Below are positions 17,539 through 26,974 of a stretch of DNA of 64,000 nt, piece after piece. The stretch comes from Chlamydiia bacterium (GTDB lineage: Bacteria > Chlamydiota > Chlamydiia > Chlamydiales > Simkaniaceae): NCBI GenBank assembly GCA_022601645.1, contig JAJACH010000001.1, positions 682,001 through 746,000 of the forward strand, given 5' to 3'. The notes beneath the pieces are model-generated. The model was not told where the DNA came from, did no database searches, and was given only the letters and a program-made list of their open reading frames with translations. A program made the position numbers and the translations under genes. Each line of letters opens with the position of its first letter. Positions within the stretch are counted from its first letter, which is position 1.

Positions 17539-19782
17539 TTATGAAGCGTTTTTATGGACGTAAACTTCTTGCTTAGGATAGGGAATCTCAATCCCCTGCT
17601 CTTTGAAGACGCGCTCGATTTCAAACTTGACGTGATGTGCAACTTCACCATAATTGACGAGGTCATCGACAAAAACAAAGACTTTAAAGTTGAGCCCTGA
17701 GTCGCCAAACTCGTCGAAGACAACTGCGGGCTCAAGCTCCTTTGAGGCTTTCGGGGCATTCCTTGCGATATCAAGGAGTGTTTCGCGAATCGCTTTGGGG
17801 TCGTTACCGTAGGCAACGGAGATGGGAACAAGGATTCTTCGTGATGCATTTTCATGGGTCCAGTTCTTCACAACGTTGTTGATCATCTGGGTGTTTGGCA
17901 CGAGGACTGAGCATCGGTCAAAGGTGCGGACTTCGGTAGCTCTGACAGAGATGCGCGTGACAACTCCCATACCATCAGGTAGGTCGACGATGTCTCCGAT
18001 GCGGATCGGCCTTTCAATCAGCATGATGATACCTGAGACGAAATTGGTCACGATAGGCTGGAAGCCGAGACCGATACCAACAGATAACCCCCCCAGGACG
18101 TAAAGTAGGCTAGAAAGATGGAATCCGAGAATACTAAGTGAAATGATGATTGTTACAAAGGTACCAAGATAGCCTGTGGCTATTTTTAAGGCATGCTGAA
18201 GCCCTTTATCGAAGTTGGTGAAGGGGAAGACCTTCTTTTCTAAAAACTTTTGCAAATAACGAGTTAATGTGAAAAGCGCAAAAAATATAACCAAAGAAAG
18301 AAAGAGATTTACGAGTGAAAACTGATATTTCCCAATTGTCACCCCAAAAATCAGTAATTTACCGTAATCATAAATTACTTCCTGGTTTAAACCCCAAACA
18401 AGAAGAAGCGAGATGATTGCGACCCCCCATAGGATAAGTCCAATAAAAAAACGCCCCCAGTATTGGAGAATTTCTTCCCCTCTCTTACTAAGGGAGAATG
18501 CTTTAGAGACTTTAGAGCAGTCCTCAACAAAAAGTGAAGTAATCCCTTTGGAGACAGCATAATATATCCCCGCTAGAACAAGGCCTAAGATGACTGTATA
18601 GATAAGCCCCAATAGAAGATAGTCAGCAAGATCCGAGTAGCCAATGAAGATGAAAATGGGGCTGGAGACAAAAATAATGCCTGCAAAAATTCTAAATAGC
18701 CCCCAGAGAATATGTTTGGTCCAGAACCGTTTTTTAAGAAGCATTAGTCCATTAACACAAAGGATTAAGCGGATAGATAGCCGGAAGACTTGAGCAAAAT
18801 AGGCTGGGAGTTGAGCGTACTTGAAAAGGAGATCAATCCACAAAAGGGTAAGGACAAGGGATATAAACCAAACAAGCCTTCGATAGAGCTTCCGAGCAGT
18901 TTGGTCATCATAATGTGGAATACGCCAATTGTTGCAATGCGGGGCTAGAATAGCTTGAATCACCCCATAGGAGAAAAACGCAGCTCCAATAACACCTATT
19001 GTTAAGTAGATCATGTGGTGCTGACTGTCTAATATTCCAAAACTTAAAAAACAGAGCATTAGACTGATACATGTAAGAACTGGTAAAACGCCGTCAATAA
19101 CCGCATGGATTAGTAAGTGGACAAGTTTTGATTGGTGAGGTCTCTTATGTAGGTACCTACGAAAGGGCCAATAGAGTAGAACCTGCACCAAGGTGAAAAT
19201 TGCAGCTACTAGGTAGCCAAGATATCTCTCAAAAGCTTCGATAAAATGGTGCTTTAGTGATTGGAGTAAAGCTGTAACATGGGCAACAACTACACTCAAT
19301 TCCCCCCAAGCAGAAACCCAACTATTTTCATAATATAGAGGAGTCTTCATATCTAACAAACGGCGAGCAGCAAGCTCGACAAAGCGCTTATTAATATCAG
19401 TCATCACCCTCTCAGAACTGCGCTCTAAGCTAATCGCCTGAGCCAAGCGAAGCTTTAAATTGTCCACATCGCCTTGGATTGTAGATTTTTGTCGCTTTGC
19501 ATTCATTTCCTCATCCATAGAATCTAATTCGGATAAGAGATCTTGATGTTCGTTGAGTTGATTATTGAGGTCTTCTCTTAACTGCTTTGCTTGTTCATAG
19601 ATCTTAAAAACTTCGTCATGGTAACCTTGAACTTCGGACTTATTTAGATGAGGTTGCCTTCTTAGATCAAAGGAAACTTCAGCTAAACTGCGCTTAAGAT
19701 GTTGGATTTCTTCACCTTGAGTGCTACCCGCAAAGAGAGAACAAGAAAAACAAGCAAATAGAATAAACCCCAAAACCCTCAT
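17539..19782 (-). CDS. MscS-family mechanosensitive channel, paralogue
   Basis: 747 residues from the ATG at 19782, where a signal peptide (MRVLGFILFACFSCSLFAGS) begins; an in-frame TTG 42 nt upstream is less likely. Same architecture as the neighbour and clearly homologous throughout: coiled coil, about 10 helices, then GGLSVGIGLGFQPIVTNFVSG and IERPIRIGDIVDLPDG. The two were produced by tandem duplication but have diverged in the membrane region, suggesting different gating or partners. Divergent from uvsE with about 54 nt between starts. Confidence 0.9.
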   Translation of the reverse strand: MRVLGFILFACFSCSLFAGSTQGEEIQHLKRSLAEVSFDLRRQPHLNKSEVQGYHDEVFKIYEQAKQLREDLNNQLNEHQDLLSELDSMDEEMNAKRQKSTIQGDVDNLKLRLAQAISLERSSERVMTDINKRFVELAARRLLDMKTPLYYENSWVSAWGELSVVVAHVTALLQSLKHHFIEAFERYLGYLVAAIFTLVQVLLYWPFRRYLHKRPHQSKLVHLLIHAVIDGVLPVLTCISLMLCFLSFGILDSQHHMIYLTIGVIGAAFFSYGVIQAILAPHCNNWRIPHYDDQTARKLYRRLVWFISLVLTLLWIDLLFKYAQLPAYFAQVFRLSIRLILCVNGLMLLKKRFWTKHILWGLFRIFAGIIFVSSPIFIFIGYSDLADYLLLGLIYTVILGLVLAGIYYAVSKGITSLFVEDCSKVSKAFSLSKRGEEILQYWGRFFIGLILWGVAIISLLLVWGLNQEVIYDYGKLLIFGVTIGKYQFSLVNLFLSLVIFFALFTLTRYLQKFLEKKVFPFTNFDKGLQHALKIATGYLGTFVTIIISLSILGFHLSSLLYVLGGLSVGIGLGFQPIVTNFVSGIIMLIERPIRIGDIVDLPDGMGVVTRISVRATEVRTFDRCSVLVPNTQMINNVVKNWTHENASRRILVPISVAYGNDPKAIRETLLDIARNAPKASKELEPAVVFDEFGDSGLNFKVFVFVDDLVNYGEVAHHVKFEIERVFKEQGIEIPYPKQEVYVHKNAS

Positions 19783-19836
19783 AGGTTTATTAATAACATT
19801 AAATAAATAATAACTCAATAACAAACATTGGTAATA

Positions 19837-20754
19837 ATGATACGTCTAGCTTTATGCTGTAAATTTAACAATCAGCCTATAAAATTCAGAACTACGACAG
19901 CTCGGAATCTTAAGAAAATTCAAGAGCGAGGCGAAGACCCACTTCAATTCCTCTCAATACTCATTTTAGATAATCTCAACTCACTTCAGGAGGCGATAAA
20001 CTACTGCGCTGAAAATCATATCGGAGGATTTCGAGTGGGAAGTGACCTATTCCCTTCGTATACACACCCCGATTGCGGCTATCAAATCGATGAACTTCCA
20101 AACTCGGAGCTAATTTACAACGAACTAGGCCAAATCCTTAAGCTTCAACAGCGAAAACAAGTGCGGTTGAGTTTTCATCCAGATCAATTTGTCGTGATTA
20201 ACTCCCCTCGTCCTGAAGTTGTCGAAAATTCAATAAAGGAACTAGAATATCAAGGATTTGTTGCAGAATTGATCGGGGCAGATGTCATAAATATCCATGG
20301 AGGTGGTGGATATGGAGACAAATTGGCAGCAATTAAGCGATTTGAGACCGCCTTTAAAAAGCTCTCAAGAAGAGTGCAGTCAAGACTGACCGTTGAAAAC
20401 GATGATGTTACCTACACACCTGAAGAACTACTCCCTCTTTGCAAAGCTTTAGCAATCCCACTAGTTTACGACGTGCATCACCATCGTTGCCTGCCCGATA
20501 AACTAAGCATTGAAAAAGCAACAGATCTCGCCTTAAATACTTGGAAAACTGAACCTTTATTTCACATTTCAAGTCCAAAAAACGGGTGGAATGGCCCAAA
20601 ACCGAAATATCACTCAGATCTCATTGACCCTAATGACATGCCTAAATGTTGGAAATCTATACCTGAATTCACCCTCGACATCGAGGCAAAAGGAAAAGAG
20701 GTCGCTGTACAAGCGCTCTACCAACACCTCAAAGCTGAAGGTTGGGCTGTTTAG
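19837..20754 (+). CDS. uvsE: UV-damage endonuclease UvsE/UVDE
   Basis: 305 residues from the ATG at 19837 (MIRLALCCKF); an in-frame TTG lies 9 nt upstream. It nicks 5' of UV photoproducts in an excision pathway alternative to UvrABC. TIM-barrel metal-site motifs are visible: FRVGSDLFP, VRLSFHPDQFVVINSP, VINIHGGGGYGDK, LTVENDD, VYDVHHHR and FHISSPKNGW. Length is normal for bacterial members. The 3' end overlaps the convergent hydrolase by 4 nt. Confidence 0.93.
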   Translation: MIRLALCCKFNNQPIKFRTTTARNLKKIQERGEDPLQFLSILILDNLNSLQEAINYCAENHIGGFRVGSDLFPSYTHPDCGYQIDELPNSELIYNELGQILKLQQRKQVRLSFHPDQFVVINSPRPEVVENSIKELEYQGFVAELIGADVINIHGGGGYGDKLAAIKRFETAFKKLSRRVQSRLTVENDDVTYTPEELLPLCKALAIPLVYDVHHHRCLPDKLSIEKATDLALNTWKTEPLFHISSPKNGWNGPKPKYHSDLIDPNDMPKCWKSIPEFTLDIEAKGKEVAVQALYQHLKAEGWAV

Positions 20755-21839
20755 TATGAGAGGAAACGAAGACTTTCCATCCAAGAGTTGACGCAGGCGA
20801 GTTGATGAGCTTCCATTTCTCCTCCCATTTCATAAATCCTGCCGTCAACGGGGTTTAGTGACTGTGTGATCGCTGTTGGGATATAGGGGTGAGTAATCAT
20901 GTGTCCGGCATTCTCATAAAGAAGGAGCTTACTGCGAGGCAGGTAGTGCTTGATGATTTTGCAAAACTCATTTGATGGCCACATTTGATCATCGCCAGCT
21001 GCAATCAGTAACAAGGGACAGGAGATCTGACTGAATGGCAGCAAAGCCGCTTCAATTTGATCAATGGTTTCCATGAAAAAAGGCGTTGCTTTAATAGGCG
21101 AATCTAAAACACTTGGCACTTTGACAGGCGCTACAGGCAAACCAGTTCCCTCTAGCGTCCAAGAGCTTTCGAAGAAATTGGGGAAGCCTCCGTAGGTCGC
21201 ACAGGAAGGGACCACAGCAACCACTCGATCAATGGGGTACATAGAAGCGAGAAGCAAAGCAAGCTCCCCTCCTTTTGATGTTCCATGCAGCGCTACAGCA
21301 CCACATTTGTCTCTCATCCATTTAATAGGGTTGTGAAAATACTCGAGAGGGATGTGCTCTAACTGCTCTGGCAAATGATTAAATCGAAAATAAGGTAGCG
21401 CCATCGCTGTAAAACCACGAGATGCAAGAAGAGCTGCCGTCGTATCTTTCCTTCCGCCTGAGGAACCCGCGAGGACAATAACGCCTGGAGCATCCTCGAT
21501 CGGCTTTGCTGGAGAGTAGACTCTGGCATCACCCACATCCTCGAAAGTTACACCCTCTCTGGTGTAGTCTTGAGTAAGGATTTGCGTATCAAGAACCTGA
21601 TCGCCATCTAAGAGTTCGAGTTCGATTTTTGTAGGGTTGAGCGTTCGCTTAAAGTAGAGGGAAGGATTTTTTGTTGGCTTCATCTTTGTGATGAAGTCCA
21701 TCGGCTCCTCGCCCTTTGTCAGGGAGACCCATCTACGTCCAATATCATCAACCATCGAAGCTTTGAGCGATAGTCCAAGGGGTATCTTGAGCTGAAAGTC
21801 TTCATCCACAAGGAGGTGGTCTGACTTCAGCTCAATCAT
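20751..21839 (-). CDS. BAAT/acyl-CoA thioester hydrolase family alpha/beta hydrolase
   Basis: 362 residues. An N-terminal beta domain (residues 1-100, VSLTKGEEPMDF...PSLYFKRTLNPT) resembles the Bile_Hydr_Trans domain of acyl-CoA thioesterases/bile acid-CoA:amino acid N-acyltransferases, followed by the BAAT C-terminal hydrolase: nucleophile Ser188 in HGTSKGGELAL, Asp in AAGDDQMWPS and His in NAGHMITHPY. Eukaryotic relatives use Cys as nucleophile; a Ser predicts thioesterase rather than acyltransferase activity. Its start overlaps the upstream lipoprotein stop by one base, so the two are coupled. Confidence 0.82.
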   Translation of the reverse strand: MIELKSDHLLVDEDFQLKIPLGLSLKASMVDDIGRRWVSLTKGEEPMDFITKMKPTKNPSLYFKRTLNPTKIELELLDGDQVLDTQILTQDYTREGVTFEDVGDARVYSPAKPIEDAPGVIVLAGSSGGRKDTTAALLASRGFTAMALPYFRFNHLPEQLEHIPLEYFHNPIKWMRDKCGAVALHGTSKGGELALLLASMYPIDRVVAVVPSCATYGGFPNFFESSWTLEGTGLPVAPVKVPSVLDSPIKATPFFMETIDQIEAALLPFSQISCPLLLIAAGDDQMWPSNEFCKIIKHYLPRSKLLLYENAGHMITHPYIPTAITQSLNPVDGRIYEMGGEMEAHQLACVNSWMESLRFLSY

Positions 21840-22903
21840 TAGCGACCAATTGGAATCGTCAAGATAGGTGCAGCAGACTTATCTTCACGCGCTTGAAGAT
21901 TGTAAAGTTGCTGAAGCAAGGCAAACGTCTTTTTCGATTGTAGGTCGTGGTCAGTGATGTAGAACCACCTTTTGCGGTAATGCACGGCAACATAAGCATC
22001 ATCTGGATAACTATCAGCACATTTAATATTCATTAAATTCTCGAGCAGATGGTCCCAGTTGAACATTTCGTTGTCGTCAGTACGATGAATGTATGCCTTA
22101 CCAGAGTGGAGATCAGCTTGAGGCAAGTGCACACCTAAGCTCACATAATACATACACCCTAATAGCGATCTGGGTAACAACCCAATTTCAGCATCTTCAT
22201 TGTAGCCAAGCTTTAAGTTTAACACATATCGATTTCTGTGCTTCTCAGTATGCGGTAATAGCTGAGCTAATTTTAAGGCCTTATCAGAGTCTGAATTGAA
22301 ATTGATCTGAAGAGTATCACCATCAACACCCATACGCAGCTTGTTTTCGAGTTGGAGGTCACGCATAAGCTGCGTCACCTCATAGAATTTCTCATAATTG
22401 GGGATTTCAGCAGGTGATGGGCCTGAAGCTCTTACAGCGTTTGGCACATCGTCTAAAATCTGTACAGCTAAGCGGAAAATTCTTGAGACATCCCAACCAG
22501 TAAAAACAAGTTCTTGGATCACTTTGATATCAATCGGCTGCATTAACTGACGTGCGAAATCTCTACCACCAAGCGGAGAGTATTGAATAGTTGGAGTGTT
22601 TGTCCAACTTGCATCAGCACCTATATCTCCCGGGTTTTTTTCCGAATATCCTGGGATTTTCGCCTTAGCGCTCAAACCACCTTTGAGTGAATATTGACTT
22701 GTTACACTTGAAACGTTTAAGAAGAAAGGAATGTCGTTATAACGCATTCTGACTAGGTTCAGAAGCATTTGTTCGTTTGTCGTTTCTTGGATGGTAATAT
22801 TGTAAGCGTTACGTCCACCAGGTCCTTTCATCGCAACGCGAGAGGAAACCTGACAACCAATGAGAGAGAAAGCTAAAGCTGAATAACAAAGTGATTTAAA
22901 CAT
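21839..22903 (-). CDS. Conserved lipoprotein of unknown function
   Basis: 354 residues; signal peptide with lipobox SLIGC. The segment RNAYNITIQETTNEQMLLNLVRMRYNDIPFFLNVSSVTSQYS (about 32-72) is a signature I associate with an uncharacterised lipoprotein family in several Gram-negative phyla. The rest is mixed alpha/beta, with no catalytic motif I can name. First gene of a two-gene operon with the BAAT-type hydrolase (TAATG overlap), hinting at an envelope or lipid role. Confidence 0.72.
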   Translation of the reverse strand: MFKSLCYSALAFSLIGCQVSSRVAMKGPGGRNAYNITIQETTNEQMLLNLVRMRYNDIPFFLNVSSVTSQYSLKGGLSAKAKIPGYSEKNPGDIGADASWTNTPTIQYSPLGGRDFARQLMQPIDIKVIQELVFTGWDVSRIFRLAVQILDDVPNAVRASGPSPAEIPNYEKFYEVTQLMRDLQLENKLRMGVDGDTLQINFNSDSDKALKLAQLLPHTEKHRNRYVLNLKLGYNEDAEIGLLPRSLLGCMYYVSLGVHLPQADLHSGKAYIHRTDDNEMFNWDHLLENLMNIKCADSYPDDAYVAVHYRKRWFYITDHDLQSKKTFALLQQLYNLQAREDKSAAPILTIPIGR

Positions 22904-22947
22904 GCAAAGTAGTTTATCGATCTTGTGATTTCATCTCAAGAAAAAAA

Positions 22948-23796
22948 TCATTTTCCAGTGCGCGCAGCAAGTACAGTGTAACCAATCTGGTTAAGTCGTG
23001 ACCCTCGTAAATGCGAAGCCATTTGCAACAAAACACCGAGGAAAACTTCTCGGCTACCACACTCTACAGTAAACGCACAAGTACTTGGCAATCCTAGTTT
23101 ATCTTGCCTACCATGAGAATCAAATAAGATAAACCTTCCAGACACCGTTTCAATTGCAGCGTAGGTTTCCCCTGCGACATAGAGTAAAAGCCCAACGCCT
23201 GGACCTAAGAGGGTGCTCAATATTTCGCGCACTGGAGCATCTTCGGGAGGTCTTGGAAATGTGCCTGTTTTCACTTGCTGAAGGGGTAATGCAAGAAAGG
23301 GAGCTAACTCCTCATAATCTGTTTGAGCATCAAGACCTTGATCCCTGAAAAACGTATTCCCCGTGTTAACCCAGCCATCAATCGCCTCTTCCTTCACTTC
23401 GGCTTCAGGATTAAGCAGTAGACCATTTAAAAAGTGTGCGGCAATGGCTGTGCAAGCGTTTTTAGGGCCATCACCTCCTCCTAAGGTACGTTGATTGCCA
23501 GTGCCTTGACAAAGCGCAAAGGGAAGTAGTTTCGTGGTGCTACTTGCGGCTCCGAATGATGACGATCTCGGTGGTGGTCCAGCGACATCACCAAGCGTTG
23601 TGCTTCCGGCAATAATCTCAATTTGGAGAAGTGCCATTCGCCTAGTGGCTTCATCTTTAACGCTTAGCCCAGCTAAGGATTTCAGTCGCAAGCTAAGTTC
23701 CATAACGCGCGCTACAAGATCAGGCGGCGGGGGCTCTTGTTGATCTAAAGCAAAGACAGCGTCACTAAGCGCTGTAGCAGTTGGAGCTTTTAACAT
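22948..23796 (-). CDS. Predicted viral-tegument-like deubiquitinase (C76-like fold)
   Basis: 282 residues. After a helical N-terminal region, residues 100-245 match the cysteine protease of herpesvirus large tegument proteins (M48/BPLF1) and their bacterial relatives (VTD deubiquitinases). Q102 lies 13 residues before C115 (GPKNACTAIAAHFL), and D226-S-H228 occurs in RFILFDSHGR. In M48 the oxyanion Gln, Cys and a D-x-H pair have this same arrangement and spacing. It would remove host ubiquitin. No signal peptide, as expected for a type III substrate. Family assignment is by motif, not by search. Confidence 0.72.
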   Translation of the reverse strand: MLKAPTATALSDAVFALDQQEPPPPDLVARVMELSLRLKSLAGLSVKDEATRRMALLQIEIIAGSTTLGDVAGPPPRSSSFGAASSTTKLLPFALCQGTGNQRTLGGGDGPKNACTAIAAHFLNGLLLNPEAEVKEEAIDGWVNTGNTFFRDQGLDAQTDYEELAPFLALPLQQVKTGTFPRPPEDAPVREILSTLLGPGVGLLLYVAGETYAAIETVSGRFILFDSHGRQDKLGLPSTCAFTVECGSREVFLGVLLQMASHLRGSRLNQIGYTVLAARTGK

Positions 23797-23816
23797 AAGG
23801 CGAGGATTTTAGAGAC

Positions 23817-24167
23817 CTAGTACATATCTGTCCAGATCAATCGATTGGTAAGGATACCTGTCACCCAAATGATCAAGCCACCCCAAAAAGCGCCTGTCCA
23901 ATGAGAAATGTGTACGCCGTAGGAAATCTCACTAGCAAGCCAAAAGGTAAAGGCGTTAATCACAAGTAAGAAAAGCCCTAAGGTAAACAAAGTAATGGGC
24001 AGGGTAAGAAGCGTTAATATTGGTCGGACGATGGCATTAATGACACCTAAGATGAGTCCAAAGAAAATCGCGTCAGTGAAGTCCTTCACATATAGGCCTG
24101 GAATGAGGTGCGCTGTGGCAACAACGACAATCGCTGTAATGATAATGCGTAGTATCAATAATAACAT
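23817..24167 (-). CDS. YvlD/phage-holin-4_2 family small membrane protein
   Basis: 116 residues, four transmembrane helices. FGLILGVINAIVRPILTLLTLPITLFTLGLFLLVINAFTF contains the family hallmark N-x-x-x-R-P-I and LP-I-T-x-x-T-x-G motif. Despite the Pfam name these are chromosomal membrane proteins of unknown role, not phage holins. Its start overlaps the aconitase stop (TAATG), so it is translated from the acnA message. Confidence 0.85.
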   Translation of the reverse strand: MLLLILRIIITAIVVVATAHLIPGLYVKDFTDAIFFGLILGVINAIVRPILTLLTLPITLFTLGLFLLVINAFTFWLASEISYGVHISHWTGAFWGGLIIWVTGILTNRLIWTDMY

Positions 24168-26101
24168 TATTTGTGTTTCTCCATGGCTACATTGATGAGT
24201 CCACCTTTCATGATGGCTTCGTGTTCACGTGGAGACAATTTAAGTTCCACCATGAAGCTTGAATTCTTTGTAAGGTTTTTTACTTCGACATCAGCGTGTT
24301 TTTCAATCGATGAACGTAAGTTTGAGATCTCAAGCTCATCTCCTTGATCGACACTGTCGTAGTCGGCTTCACTTTTAAATACGAGAGGAGGGATCCCAAA
24401 ATTAATGAGGTTCTTTCTGTGAATTCTCGCATAACTCATGGTGATGACTGCTTTAACCCCTAAATACCTAGGAGCGATGGCAGCATGTTCTCTTGATGAA
24501 CCTTGGCCATAATTGCCGCGTCCAACTAAGATCGAACCTTCTTTTTGCACAGCCATGGCGCGCTCGTAAAAGTTTTCATCAATGGTTCCAAAGGAAAATT
24601 TCGCAATTTCTGGGATATTACTTCTAAAGGGAAGGACTTTGGATCCTGCAGGACTAATATCATCGGTTGAGATGTTATCGCCCATTTTGAGAAGGACAGA
24701 GGCTTTAACATGCTCGGGCAATGCGTCGAATTGAGGGAGGGGTTTGATATTAGGCCCCATCATCAGCTCGTGGTTCATGTTGTCTTGCGGGGGTTTTGAA
24801 AGCGAATCGACGATTTCGATTTCTTCAGGTTCTTTAAACTTTGGGTAAGGCATGTCAAGTGTACGGGGGTCAGTGATCTTACCTGTTAATGCGGCAGCCG
24901 CTGCCGTTTCAGGACTACAAAGATACACCTTGTCTTCCTTCGTTCCTGAGCGACCTGGGAAATTTCTTGGCACTGTTCTAAGGGAAATTTTATCAGTTGC
25001 AGGCGCTTGCCCAATCCCAATACAGCCGTTACAGCCAGCTTGGTGAATACGAGCTCCTGAGCGAACAAGCATCGCTAAATGCCCGCTATTTGTAATATTG
25101 TCTAAGATTTGTCTAGAGGAGGGGTTAATATCTAAAGAAACTTGAGGCTGTGCCATCTTACCTTCCATGATCATGGCTGGAACTGCAAAGTCTCTTAAAC
25201 CTGGATTAGCCGATGAGCCAATCATGGTTTGGAAAACAGGTAGGCCTGCAATTGACTCGACTGTCACAACTTTACCGGGGCTACTTGGTTCTGAGATCAA
25301 AGGAACAACAGATCCGAGGTCAATTTCCTCATTTTCATCATAAGTCGCATCGTTATCAGCTAAAAGCTCTACAAAGTCCCCTTCTCTCCCCTGCTGTTTC
25401 AAAAAGGCTTTAGTAACTTCATCAGATGGGAAGACGCTTGTTGTCGCACCAAGCTCAGCGCCCATGTTAGCTATCACATGGCGATCCATCGCAGTAAGGC
25501 TTGCAATACCTGGGCCGTAATATTCGATGATTTTCCCTACTCCCCCAGAAACGTCATGTCTGCGCAACATTTCCAAGATTACGTCTTTTGCACTCACCCA
25601 GTCTTTTAACTCACCGGTGAGCTTAACTCCCATTACTTTGGGCATGCTGACAAAGAACGGCTCTCCTGCTATTGCTAAGGCTACTTCTAAACCGCCTGTT
25701 CCAATTGCAAGCATTCCAAGACTTCCAGCAGCACAAGTGTGACTATCTGAACCAAGAAGTGTTTTTCCAGGAATCCCGAGTCGCTCCATGTGAACTGGGT
25801 GAGAAACGCCGTTACCTGCTCTTGAGTAATGTAAACCAAATTTTCGTGCAGCGCTCCATAAAAAAAGGTGATCATCAGCATTTTTGAAGTCATTTTGCAC
25901 TACGTTGTGGTCAACATATTGACACGACACCTCAGTTTTGGCTTTTTTAAGCCCCATCGCATTGAGCTCAAGCATGACCATTGTACCTGTCGCATCTTGA
26001 CAGAGCGTCTGATCGATTCGCATTCCAATTTCTTCACCAGGCACCATTTCACCTTCAACCAAGTGAGCTTTAATCAATTTCTGTGCAACATTCATTCCCA
26101 T
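24167..26101 (-). CDS. acnA: Aconitate hydratase
   Basis: 644 residues, the compact aconitase type. It isomerises citrate to isocitrate using a 4Fe-4S cluster. Visible hallmarks are LLGSDSHTCAAG with the first cluster Cys (about 123), HQAGCNGCIGIG with the other two, GNYGQGSSREHAA in the C-terminal swivel domain, and KMGDNISTDDISPAG. The start ATG at 26101 has AAGGAG 9 nt upstream. Chlamydiaceae lack this enzyme, so its presence supports an environmental chlamydia with a fuller TCA cycle. It heads an operon with the YvlD-like gene. Confidence 0.94.
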   Translation of the reverse strand: MGMNVAQKLIKAHLVEGEMVPGEEIGMRIDQTLCQDATGTMVMLELNAMGLKKAKTEVSCQYVDHNVVQNDFKNADDHLFLWSAARKFGLHYSRAGNGVSHPVHMERLGIPGKTLLGSDSHTCAAGSLGMLAIGTGGLEVALAIAGEPFFVSMPKVMGVKLTGELKDWVSAKDVILEMLRRHDVSGGVGKIIEYYGPGIASLTAMDRHVIANMGAELGATTSVFPSDEVTKAFLKQQGREGDFVELLADNDATYDENEEIDLGSVVPLISEPSSPGKVVTVESIAGLPVFQTMIGSSANPGLRDFAVPAMIMEGKMAQPQVSLDINPSSRQILDNITNSGHLAMLVRSGARIHQAGCNGCIGIGQAPATDKISLRTVPRNFPGRSGTKEDKVYLCSPETAAAAALTGKITDPRTLDMPYPKFKEPEEIEIVDSLSKPPQDNMNHELMMGPNIKPLPQFDALPEHVKASVLLKMGDNISTDDISPAGSKVLPFRSNIPEIAKFSFGTIDENFYERAMAVQKEGSILVGRGNYGQGSSREHAAIAPRYLGVKAVITMSYARIHRKNLINFGIPPLVFKSEADYDSVDQGDELEISNLRSSIEKHADVEVKNLTKNSSFMVELKLSPREHEAIMKGGLINVAMEKHK

Positions 26102-26159
26102 GGATTATTTCTCCTTTTGCCTGAAAATACTTTTTCACCCCTTTTCTGTTAACTCTTTT

Positions 26160-26963
26160 TTAGATTGGGCGAGGATAGGAGCGAGAACGCCAATAATATT
26201 CACCGTAATCGTAGGTGAGTTGCTCCCCTTCGGGAATGGCTCGATTAGCAAAAAGGATGATATGGCAGACACCATCGATTTCCATCCATTTTGAAGTGAG
26301 ATTGGGTGTGTCGCTGTGATTGATAAAGCGGGTGAAATTCCCTTCATACTGAGCATCGATGATAAACTGCGTTTCTTTTGGGCCCGCAACATAACCGAAT
26401 ATGTAATTATTGAAGCGATCTTTGCGTCTTCGTCGACGCCTGACAAGCCCCGTGTACTCCCCAACATACGTCAGCGCTGGAATGGTTTTTGAAGCAAAGA
26501 CCCCATATCCAATCAGCGGATCCACCCAGGCAATCATGTAGTTTTCAAAAGGTCTTTTGTAAAAGGCCTTTTCATGAAGGGCTCGGGTCCAGTGATTTTG
26601 TGTTTTTAGCGCGCCTTTCTTCAGCACTTTGCGGCAACGCTCAATGGCTTTAGTTAAAGTCTCATATGATTCAAACCGAAGACTTGGCAAATAACTTACG
26701 TTGAAGGTTTTTTTGAACTCTCTTGGTTCAAGCTCGACCAGACCACTTTTTTTTCGCAGCTTGATGAGCTCTGTTTGTGGTTTCTGAAAAAGGGACAGAC
26801 ACTCCTTGCGTCCTAAAAAAAGAGCCAAATCTTGAGGATTTAAGCCAAGAGAGTTTTTATCACGCGACCGTTTGACAAGAGCTTTACAAGCTTCTATATC
26901 ATTTTTCAAGACAGCCTCATGCAGCGGTCCATTAAGTGTATCTTTTTGTCTTTTCCACAACAC
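26160..26963 (-). CDS. SET-domain protein with ankyrin-like N-terminus
   Basis: 267 residues. Residues 10-60 (GPLHEAVLKNDIEACKALV, then LNPQDLALFLGRKECLSLF) form one to two degenerate ankyrin repeats. The SET core spans about 143-258: GYGVFASKTI, RFINHSDTPN (212-221, SAM-binding pseudoknot) and GEQLTYDYGEYYW with the catalytic Tyr. It is a lysine methyltransferase by family; chlamydial homologues such as NUE act on host or bacterial histones. A run of six Arg plus Lys (175-181) in the SET insert could serve as a nuclear-targeting or DNA-contact patch. Cys residues for a post-SET zinc are absent. Confidence 0.85.
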   Translation of the reverse strand: MLWKRQKDTLNGPLHEAVLKNDIEACKALVKRSRDKNSLGLNPQDLALFLGRKECLSLFQKPQTELIKLRKKSGLVELEPREFKKTFNVSYLPSLRFESYETLTKAIERCRKVLKKGALKTQNHWTRALHEKAFYKRPFENYMIAWVDPLIGYGVFASKTIPALTYVGEYTGLVRRRRRRKDRFNNYIFGYVAGPKETQFIIDAQYEGNFTRFINHSDTPNLTSKWMEIDGVCHIILFANRAIPEGEQLTYDYGEYYWRSRSYPRPI

Positions 26964-26974
26964 GGCCTAAGAGT

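Noticed and set aside
23817-24167. Phage holin
   Set aside because: The Pfam name is historical; the four-helix YvlD-like protein is coupled to aconitase and no phage genes are nearby.
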